Positions 10,092 to 17,714 of a stretch of 17,714 nt of DNA are shown here, one piece after another. The notes beneath the pieces are model-generated. The model searched no databases. It was not told the DNA's origin and saw only the letters and a program-made list of their open reading frames with translations. Origin of the DNA: Phoronis ovalis (lineage: Eukaryota > Phoronida > Phoronidae). Position 1 is the stretch's first letter. Each line of letters begins with the position of its first letter. The stretch lies in contig JAOXYB010019804.1 of assembly GCA_028565635.1 (NCBI GenBank), positions 1 through 17,714 of the forward strand, read 5' to 3'. Made by a program: the position numbers and the translations under genes.

Positions 10092-11060
10092 AAGTTTTTA
10101 TCCGATCAGCTTTGTATTCGATACAAGGAAAAATACAGGTCAATATACAGGTCTGGTAAATTTTTGATCCAGATAACTTCCAAGATGGCTGACTGTTGGC
10201 CATGCTCGTTCCGGAGAAGGCATGTTACATTGTGCCACATACTAGAAAGACGAAGCGTTAACTAGATGATTTGAAGGTGGATTCATGAAGTTATATGTTG
10301 CTGGGCATAATAGGCTTGGTGACGTTTTAGAATGACCTTGAAAAGTGAGTCAAATGAATCTTTGACATATTTTGTGTGTAACACTTTCTTTGTCTTTCAG
10401 TTACTCCTGCAGTTTTTACCCAATCAGCTTCATATTCGATACAGTTTAAGTATAGGTCAAAGTACAGATCAGGTATAATTTTGATCCAAATACCTTCCAA
10501 TATGGCAGTCTGATGGCCATGTATGTTTTCAAAATTGTACATCGCGCAATAACAACTTGTTTTTATCTGATTAGTTTCTTATTGGATATGGGTAAGTATA
10601 GGCCAAAGTGCGTGTCGGGTGTAATTTTGACTCGGACAACTTCCAAAATGGCTGACTGGTAGCCATTTTTGTTCGTGAGGTCAGTTGTAATTTTGACCCA
10701 GATGGTTGACTGATGACCATATTTGTGTGACCATATTTAGAGGGCACGTCAGGTTGCGCCACTTACCAGAAAGACGCAGCAATGACTAGTTTATTCAAAG
10801 GTGAAAAAACACAAAAATTGTTTGGTGTATAATATAGGCTAGGTAGCATTTTAGAATGACGTTGAAAAGTGTGTCAAATGATGATCCAAATCTTTAACAT
10901 TTATTGCATAGGATACTTCGCTTACGTATGTAAAACTTAAAGCAACCACTACAAAATGTTAACTCTCCACAGAGCTGCAAATCACAAACAACCTAGAACA
11001 TGATCTGATTCTAGGAATGAGATGGGGATATGACATTGCAAATAATCCCTTGTTTTTCTT
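10092..11060 (+). repeat. Modular intron repeat, cluster 5, with extra 3' module
   Basis: Landmarks are at about 10191, 10508, 10654 and 10708 (spacings about 317, 146 and 54 bp). TGACCTTGA is at 10333-10341. From about 10917 to 11060 the cluster continues into a module (gcttacgtatg..., then ..ATGATCTGATTCTAGGAATG.. and GATGGGGATATGACAT) that also occurs at about 13308-13440 and, partly, at 12165-12230. Confidence 0.8.
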
Positions 11061-11385
11061 TGCATGTGTATTAAGAAGTTAAATATAATTAAAGTTAGAT
11101 TAATGTGTAGTTTGTGATGCTGTAATCATCGCCTTTGCTATGAATATATCGTATATATGTTGCTATTTATAATGTAACCAGTATTTTGTTACAAATGGTT
11201 GTACTTAGATTCCTGTTGAAACCCAATGAAACCAATAAGTTAACATTTTTTTACTGATGAAATGTGATGAACTGTACTTCTAAAACAGGAATGATTCATA
11301 TTTATAATATGCAATTATTTTGGCCCAAATGGTAAATTTAAGCAGCTTGCTATGATGATTCTCATCATATAGCCTTGTTTGCTGT
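11061..11385. other. Intron sequence without recognised feature
   Basis: About 325 bp of AT-rich sequence between clusters 5 and 6. Nothing supportable was seen on either strand. Confidence 0.55.
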
Positions 11386-11776
11386 AGGTAACACTTTCTT
11401 TGTCTCACAACTACTGCTTCAGTTTTTATTTGATCAGCTTCATATTCGGTACAGGCAAATACAGGTCAAAGTACAGGTTGGTTATAATTTTGACCTGCAT
11501 CACTTCCCAGGATGGCTGATTGGTGATCATGTTTTTCCTCAAGATTGTATGTTATAATGACAGCTTTAGTTTTTACCTGATCAGTTTCATATTCGGTGCA
11601 AACTGAGAACAGGACTCCGAACAGGGTATGTGTAATTTTGTCCGAGATTACTTCCCCTGTGGCTGACTGGTGGCCATATTTGTTCCTAAGAAGGCATGTC
11701 ACGTTGCCTTTATTAGCCGCAGACGAAGTGCAGCTTGGATGATTCATATGTGCTTCTAAGAAGGCCATAAGTTGGT
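11386..11776 (+). repeat. Modular intron repeat, cluster 6
   Basis: The cluster starts inside a unit at GTAACACTTTCTTTGTCTC and shows landmarks at about 11518 and 11664 (146-bp short unit). It stops at GGCCATAAGTTGGTGG, where the AAAAATGGGT element begins. Confidence 0.8.
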
Positions 11777-12055
11777 GGCCCAAGTGGATCACTTTTTCAA
11801 ATAAATCACTAAAAATGGGTCCACTTTTAACAGAAATGTCCATAAAAATGGGTACACTTTTCATCTAACCGTAAAAAGGGGTAGCAATTTCAGTGAATTT
11901 TTCTGAGAAAATTCTTAAAAATGGGTCCTTTTGGTGACAGAAACCCTAAAAATGGGTCCATTTTTGAGACCATGATCTCTAAAAATTGGTGGATATTTTG
12001 AGTTTGGGCTGCACATCCCCATCTACAAATATGGTTAGTACCCACTAGGGTAACT
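11776..12055 (+). mobile_element. Element with phased AAAAATGGGT motifs
   Basis: The motif AAAAATGGGT or a one- or two-base variant starts at 11811, 11844, 11873, 11917, 11948 and 11981, with spacings 33, 29, 44, 31 and 33 bp. Most copies continue with CC or AC and a T-rich stretch. The right end is GGGCTGCACATCCCCATC...GTTAGTACCCACTAGGG. I recall similar strings (AAAAATGGGTCC arrays followed by a CCGCACACCCC...GTACCCCC end) from several invertebrate genomes, but cannot verify this and know no family name. It interrupts the modular repeat between clusters 6 and 7. The outer boundaries are approximate. Confidence 0.5.
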
Positions 12056-12164
12056 CATCGAACAGCACATAGTTATTTTGAATAAGAGTACCCCACGAAA
12101 ACAATGATGAACCAGATTATAATGCATGATGTTTTCTATTCTTTTCTAGAGTAAAAAACCAAAA

Positions 12165-12325
12165 TGTTACAAAATATAATCCTACACATTGGATGGGCAT
12201 TAGACATGACAAATGTGTTGTTCATTTTACATAACACTTATTTGTCTCACAATAACTACTTCATTATTTTAACCAATCAGATTCATAGTTTGTAAAGCTA
12301 GTAAGTACAAGTCAAAGAGGTTAGG
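12165..12325 (+). repeat. Modular intron repeat, cluster 7, left part
   Basis: The cluster begins in the extra module (AATCCTACACATTGGATGGGCAT), passes into ACATAACACTTATTTGTCTC and CAATCAGATTCATAG, and reaches GTAAGTACAAGTCAAAG before it is split by the foldback element at 12326. Confidence 0.75.
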
Positions 12326-12854
12326 TTAGTCCTGGTTTCATGACGTTCTGCACTAACTCTTGATAATCTAACTTGTGAGCGGTGTGAACAGTCATTAAAT
12401 CTTACATAGCCAATTACAGTGAAAGTGCTCAAGCTTGGAAATCTATGTAATTCCTACATGAGTTCATATATCACCGTCCAGATACTCTCTGATCATCCAA
12501 CTTCAACTTCCACTACTCCTATGACCATTTGCAACTCCTGCGCTGGCACCCAGAGGTGTGGGGTACTTGCAAAAAGACTTGGTTGGTGTGTGAGGCCTAG
12601 GGTGAAACGTGCTTACTGCATGGTAAAAACTGCACTCAGGAGTTTCCAATAGAGATTGGAGTAGTGGAAGTTGAAGTTGGAAAATGAGAGAGTATCTGGA
12701 CGGTGATGTATGAACTCACTCAGTAGAATTACATAGATTTCGAAGTTTGGGCACTTTCACTGTATAATTGACTATGTAAGATTTCATGACTGTTCGCACA
12801 GCTCACAAGTCAGATTATCAAGAGCTAGTGCAGAACCTCATGAACCAGGACTAA
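12326..12854. mobile_element. Foldback (long terminal inverted repeat) element, about 529 bp
   Basis: The arm 12326-12519 (TTAGTCCTGG... to ...CCACTACTCC) is an inverted match of 12658-12854 (GGAGTAGTGG... to ...CCAGGACTAA). It is imperfect, but long perfect stretches remain, such as CACCGTCCAGATACTCTCT and CTTCAACTTCCACTACTCC. Weaker pairing continues inwards to about 12545/12632, leaving a loop of roughly 90-140 bp. The host repeat reads GTCAAAG..GGTTA on the left and GGTTAcatATAATTTT on the right, so a GGTTA duplication (12324-12328 and 12855-12859) is possible. With that choice the ends are asymmetric by TAA, so the exact target site is unresolved. There is no transposase; it is a MITE or foldback type. 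Confidence 0.9.
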
Positions 12855-12859
12855 GGTTA

Positions 12860-13440
12860 CATATAATTTTGTCCTGGACTACTTCTAAAATGTCTGATTT
12901 CTAAAATTTCCCACTGTCCACAAAGACAAAGCATTGACTGGACAGTTCAAAGGGGAATGCATGAAGGCCATAGCGTTAGGCTAGGGGACACTTTAGAATT
13001 ACCTTGATAAGTAGGTCAAATGCAGATCTGAATCTGACATTTTTTGTTGTGCCCAACAATAACTGCTTCTGTTTTCATCGGATCAGCTTCATAATTGGTA
13101 AATACACGTTGGTTATTATTATGACCTTGATCACTTCCAATATGGCCGACTGGTGGCCATGTGTTTTCCGTGAGAGTACATCACGTTGCACCGTGTGCTG
13201 GTAACATGAAGTGTTTACTGGCCATAGGTGAGTTGGTGATTTTAGAATGACCTTGAAAAGTGGGTCAATTGTCATTCAAATCTTTCGACATTTATTTTAT
13301 GTTGTAATGTGCTTTACGCATGCAAACAACTTCAAAATTGCGCTGCCACGCTTAAAATCAGGGTTACAAACCACACATGATGTAATACAATCCTAGGGAT
13401 GTGATGGGCATTGACATGACAGTGTCTTGTTTGTAATGCC
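12860..13440 (+). repeat. Modular intron repeat, cluster 7, right part, with extra module
   Basis: The unit resumes directly after the foldback element at ATATAATTTTG. The GCCGACTGGTGGCCATG landmark is near 13146 and TGACCTTGA is intact at 13248-13256. From about 13308 the extra module shared with cluster 5 follows (TACAATCCTAGGGATGTGATGGGCATTGACATG is its core, about 13385-13420). Confidence 0.8.
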
Positions 13441-13464
13441 CAGCGCACCTAATTGTTGTCTTCA

Positions 13465-13843
13465 TAATCATGTTTTACACTTTCTTTGTCCACTATAACG
13501 GCTTCAGATTTTATCTGATCAGCTTCATATTTGGTACAGGAAAGTACAGGTCATATATAATTTGCACTTGTTTCCTTTCAAAGTAGTGGACTGGCTGCCA
13601 TATTTGTTTTTGATAAGGCATGTAACATAGCGTCACTTTCCAGAAAGACGAAACTTTGACTGAACGATTCGAAGGTAGATTCTTGAAAGTCGTAAGTGGG
13701 GGGGCAGATCAGGCTGGGTGACATTTTAGATTGACTTTCTCAAAAGTGAGTCAAATGCAGATACGTATCTTTGCTATTTTTCATTGTGCTTAGCACTTTC
13801 TTGGTCTCACGATAATTGTTTCAGTTTTTATCTAGTCAGCTTC
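13465..13843 (+). repeat. Modular intron repeat, cluster 8
   Basis: The cluster starts at about TTTTACACTTTCTTTGTCC, with a decayed boundary landmark near 13589 (GTGGACTGGCTGCC). It breaks off at TCTAGTCAGCTTC. The following block of the unit resumes at 14779. Confidence 0.75.
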
Positions 13844-14778
13844 TAGCATTGTTCAATCTAGGGATTGAATTTAGATAAGGAAATATGTAACAGAGAATAA
13901 TAATTAATATTATATGATTAACAATGAAATTATGAATTTAATTACAGAAAAAAATCTCAATCGAGGTTGTATTCGAATATACATTTAAAGTTCCAAAGTC
14001 TTTATCCTTCTAATGAAATAATAATTCCCATGTGAATGTACAAACTTTTAGAGTCATTCATGTATTAACATAACGGTTTCATTGATTCTTAATAAATGTT
14101 GTTTCATCTTCTCATTATTCTACTCTAGAACGATTCCATATTATTATTTTTGCGAATCTGACAGCTTTAATTATTTATGTCATGTATCATCAAGATGGGA
14201 CTAAAGTGTTTTTAAAATTTTCGTCAGTGTCTTTCTCAGTTACACTACAACTGAAAAGCGTTTCCGAATGCCACGCGCTAATGGACATTTAGTACTGACT
14301 GAAAAGTAACAAAGAGAACTTGCGCTTAACAAGATATAAAAAGGTACGAATTATTATTAGAAAAAAATGTACATACTATCAGCTAACGTGGTTTACAGTA
14401 CTTTAGTATATCACACATAAACCATACCGTATTCACTTTGGATATCTTCCCACAAAGTATTGAAACATAAGCTACAGTAAAACATATAAACAAGAGTTTC
14501 ACTAGACCTGAACATTCTTGCATCATATGCTATGTGGCTACCGTAACATCAGAACAAACTAAAAAGAATACGTCATTCTATGTCACATACTATATACTGA
14601 GCAATTTCAAATCTCTAGAGTGTACATAGCACTTCACTACTTCATGTCTTGGTTGGGAGTGTGTGAATACTCACCAGTCCGGTTATTTATGCTCATATTT
14701 ACATAACAAAAGAACAAAGGAACCAGTTTATGTACAGTTATTGTTCACCTCCATGTGAGTCTACCAGTCAATATAACA
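13844..14778. mobile_element. Unidentified insertion of about 0.93 kb splitting a repeat unit
   Basis: The unit reads ..CAGCT (13837-13841) before and CAGCT (14779-14783) after this segment, then continues with TATATTTTGTACAGG as intact units do. That is consistent with insertion, perhaps with a 5-bp duplication. The inserted DNA is AT-rich and has no open frame, domain or terminal repeat I can support. It could also be unrelated sequence between two truncated copies. Confidence 0.35.
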
Positions 14779-15400
14779 CAGCTGTATATTTTGTACAGGA
14801 TAAATACAATACAATATAATATTGGATATAATTTGGCCTGGATCATTTCCAAGATGGTAACTCGCTTCATATATGGTACAGACACCAAGAAAATGTCAAA
14901 GTACATGTCAGATACAATTTTGACCTGAATTACTTTCAATGTGGCCATCTGGCAGCCATGTTTATTCCCAAAGGGGCATGTGTTGTGCGACTTTCCAGAA
15001 AGACGAAGCATTAGGTGGATTCATGAAAGCCATAAGTGGTGGGGTGTATTACTTGATTTTAGAATGAACTTGAAAAGCGAGTCAAAAGCTGATCATATCA
15101 GTAACGCTTTTGTTGGCTTGCAATAACTGCTTTAATTTTTACCGTATCAGCTTTATTTTTGGCACAAGTTAAATGTTAATCAAAGAACAAGCTTGCAAGC
15201 TGGCCGACTGTCATTATGTTCGTTCTTGAGATGCTTGAGGTACGTCACAATAGCAGCTTCAGTCTTTATCTGATTATCTTCATATTCAACACAGAGCAGG
15301 TAAAGGTCAAAGTGCAGATGGGTCAGGTACAATGTTATCCTAGATTAATACAAATATGGCTGACTGGCGACCATATTTGTTCCAGAAGAACCTCAAAGTG
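14779..15400 (+). repeat. Modular intron repeat, cluster 9
   Basis: The cluster contains TTTTGTACAGGATAAATAC, a short unit ending at CTTTCAATGTGGCCATCTGG (about 14935-14955), a full unit with AGAAAGACGAAGC and TGAACTTGAAAAGCGAGTC (a diverged TGACCTTGA block), and landmarks near 15200 and 15360. It fades at about 15400. It is the last copy in the window. Confidence 0.8.
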
Positions 15401-17073
15401 CATCTTTTCAATTCGTTTCAAAATGGTAAATAAAATCCTGCTATAATGAGATGTGCCTTAATGTGTAGCTGAACTGGGGCAACACTATGGTATTCTTATG
15501 CCATTTGAATGCATCTAAGGTCATACTGTGCAAGTGTGAATGACCACTATAAAAAAACAAATAAATACTATCCTCACAATGTCCTGCAGCATCATCTACT
15601 ATAATCCTATACTATTGCATAGAAATGCACAGTTTTTCGTGTGACTTCTAGCGTGACTTTTCGAGATCTTCCAGGGGATGCACATGTTTTGGTAAGTTTT
15701 TAAAGTTTTAGCTAATACGAGAACGTTATATCTAGCTTTAAGAAGTTACAGTGTCATGCAGTATACCAATGAAAATAAGTATATGGTATAAGAACACAAT
15801 TGATTTTCCCATCCACTTCTGTAGTAATTTAAATCATTATAAAAATATCCCAAACATTGTGAAAGAAAATTACCTGTTGGGTACTGAAGATTATTATGTA
15901 TCCAGCTCCCAGTTAATTTTTCATGCAGGGATGCCCACCAAAATTTTTTGCTATTACACTTTGTAGACTACCACCTGAGAAATACAACCTAACAACTGAC
16001 AAAATTCATAGCTTTGCCCTTGCTCAAATTATCCTATCAAATTTTGGTATATTTTACTTTAAGAAACTAATGTTAGTTTCAATGTCTTGTACAATGATTT
16101 CCCTCTCAAACAGAAACAACCAAAAAAGCCAGCGCCAAGGAGGAAAAAAGAAAAAAATCATAAATTTAAGATTTTGGCACCTCTCACACTACGGTACCAG
16201 CACTATGGTGTAAATCAATTGTGACCTTATGCCATATGCCCCTGGTTTTATTCTAGTTACAAGGTATTTTTGCAAATTTGTTAATTTTTCCCAACCCCAT
16301 GCTCAGATGATTGCGGGAGATATTCATGATTCACTAGTTGTAAGGTACTTAGTCTGCAAATTCATTGTGATGATACGGCCTGTTATGTGACTGTTGTAGC
16401 CCAGTAACTTTTTAGTAATACTGCATATTTAAACCAATGTTGTTATTTGTATTTCGAGCCAATGATCATATATGGCATACATTGTAGACATTGTAATCAC
16501 GGTTATGAATCTAGAAGTAGCTAGAGACAATCTAACCCTTGCTTATTTTAACCCTTATGCCAGTGGACTACCATACGAAGGTTGACTGGGGCTCTTGCAC
16601 CCAGCTCTATTCAGAGATTGGGTTAAAAGAACTAGCCTTGAAATTAGAATTGGTCATGTTATAAATGCTACTACTTTTAAGTTAAAGTTAAGTTTTATTG
16701 AAGGACTAGGTCTTTCTGTGTATTGTGACACTTTTTGCTTGCGTAATTTTAGGTGAATAGTTATTTCGGCTTTATTAAAAAATGTATTGTCTGAGTCTCA
16801 TATGCTGCAGATGTCCTTGTATATGCCTTGTTTGAATTAAAGCATTTAATACTGTGTTTGCAGTTAAACTGAACTTTTAAAACAGTATGAATATTAATGT
16901 GTCAGTAGTATGTGTAAGCTGCATTTACCCATAAATTTAACCCTTGCATTGACGTCATGCTTTAATTCCCAAGGTCTTACATTGCTTTTATTTGTAGTTA
17001 TTTAACGATGTCAGAAAAAAAAGAAGACAAGCTAATGAGGAAAATTTCCAGTTAACAACAAGAATGGGGATAA
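15401..17073. other. Intron sequence without recognised repeat or exon
   Basis: AT-rich sequence with no copy of the modular repeat. A Lys-rich frame at about 16112-16209 follows a plausible acceptor, but it is short and low-complexity. A perfect CRE palindrome TGACGTCA lies at 16950-16957 without further context. No arrestin exon was found. Confidence 0.5.
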
Positions 17074-17439
17074 ATAATTTATTTTGCTGTATGTGAATTA
17101 GATCCTTCAGTGTCAAATTCCAGTCAATTATTAGTCAGGTGGCATAGCACTATTACATTTGCTGAGTGGATATTAGCGTGGAAGTTTGCAAAAAGACCTT
17201 TTGAGGCCCAAAAATTTGGATTGGTGGCCATCATGGATATAGGTGTCCCACAGCAGTACTGGGAAAAAGTTGAGACGTATCGAACTCCAGATTTTTTTTT
17301 ATGTCCCAAAGGAGCTTCATATCAAATAACACGTAAATATGGATTTGTAAGGGATTTCGAAAATAATAAATGTTATGTAATACCGCGTTTTCGTAATGTA
17401 AACTGTGGTGGCGCTTTAGTCAAAATACTCGGATGACGG
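17074..17439 (+). other. Unidentified open reading frame, possible exon or element fragment
   Basis: A stretch of 366 nt is free of stops on the + strand and ends at TGA 17437-17439, after an in-frame TAA at 17071. It has no good ATG start: the first in-frame ATG lies near the middle, at about 17233. The translation is rich in Trp, Tyr and Cys (for example WHSTITFAEWILAWKFAKR, QQYWEKVETYRTPDFFLCPK, CYVIPRFRNVNCGG), unusual for random AT-rich intron. I do not recognise a family. The antisense frame 17124-17309 is also open. It could be a fragment of a transposable element whose tail is the phased AGGGT array that follows, or a chance frame. Confidence 0.25.
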
Positions 17440-17529
17440 GGGCAAGATCCGCCATTGTTTATGTGCGTGTATGTCCCGGAATGGGCACATGGGTTCAATG
17501 CTGGGTCCACATGCGAAAAATCGCGTGAT

Positions 17530-17714
17530 AAGGGTAAAACAATTTCAACCACGCGCGTAACGCGTTAAGGGTATATATTTAGCTAAATATTGGCAAATAG
17601 GGTGTTGTTTTTAGCACGAGTTACAGACGCGTAAAAAGGGTATATTTTTCAGCCATCAGATGAAAATCAGCCCAGCATAAAACTTTGAGACTGGTAAGAA
17701 ATTACCACAGGGGG
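17530..17714 (+). repeat. Second phased AGGGT array, cut by the window edge
   Basis: AGGGT occurs at 17531, 17568, 17599 and 17637 (spacings 37, 31 and 38 bp), mostly in the form TAAGGGTATAT or AAAAAGGGTATAT followed by a T-rich run. The spacing and motif resemble the AAAAATGGGT element at 11811-11990, but the intervening sequence differs and is richer in CG (ACGCGCGTAACGCG at about 17551-17564). The array may continue beyond the window. Confidence 0.45.

Noticed and set aside
11466-11864. 132-codon open frame on the minus strand
   Set aside because: It joins the antisense frame of cluster 6 to the unrelated AAAAATGGGT element, so it is a chance fusion, not a gene.
12419-12652. 77-codon open frame on the + strand
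   Set aside because: It runs through the left arm and loop of the foldback element, has no domain, and is explained by the inverted repeat.
1-15400. CRISPR-like reading of the regularly spaced repeats
   Set aside because: Units are hundreds of bp long, diverged and lie in introns of an animal gene. There are no short identical repeats with unique spacers and no cas genes.
16112-16209. Lys/Arg-rich frame after a pyrimidine-containing AG (ctctcaaacag)
   Set aside because: It is short, has A-rich low complexity and no donor of quality. It does not match the expected next arrestin exon.
15923-16213. 96-codon open frame on the + strand
   Set aside because: It has no recognisable domain, and its composition follows the AT-rich intron.
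17089-17110. Possible splice acceptor gtgaattag before the 17-kb open frame
   Set aside because: The pyrimidine tract is poor, and the reading frame it would open does not continue the arrestin sequence.

Overview
The window is eukaryotic. It holds three short exons of one beta-arrestin gene on the + strand, with clean GT-AG splice sites. Everything else is intron sequence loaded with repeats and decayed transposons. The arrestin is of the beta-arrestin/kurtz type found in invertebrates. The rest looks AT-rich. The mix of a gag-like DIRS-type retroelement relic, a Tc1/mariner relic and a medium-length interspersed repeat fits a marine invertebrate, perhaps a lophotrochozoan such as a mollusc. 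The phylum is inference only; I cannot name a species.

Layout of the gene: exon A (2765-2825), an intron of 4,512 bp, exon B (7338-7579), an intron of 90 bp, exon C (7670-7729), then an intron of at least 9,985 bp that runs off the window. Together the exons encode 121 consecutive residues of the arrestin N-domain, matching about residues 18-138 of vertebrate beta-arrestin 1 without an indel. The start-codon exon must lie upstream, and the next exon (expected to begin near a CGVDYE-like motif) lies downstream. I found neither here.

Layout of the introns: a modular repeat (unit about 290-330 bp, with a short form of about 120-160 bp) occurs in nine clusters (1-690, 1650-2604, 2975-3585, 8044-8924, 10092-11060, 11386-11776, 12165-13440 with an insertion, 13465-13843 and 14779-15400). 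Every cluster has the same orientation. Several other elements are nested in or next to it: an antisense DIRS-like gag pseudogene (3586-4087) with a possible 5' untranslated intron and promoter, a 529-bp foldback element (12326-12854), an element with a phased AAAAATGGGT motif (about 11776-12055), and two insertions of about 1.17 and 0.93 kb (8925-10091 and 13844-14778). A broken Tc1/mariner transposase lies at 5502-6118, in intron A-B but outside the repeat clusters. The right end of the window holds an unidentified 366-nt open frame followed by a second phased AGGGT array.

No new cellular system is evident. The most unusual signal is the co-oriented modular repeat: its copies keep nuclear-receptor-like half-sites and an open antisense reading frame.
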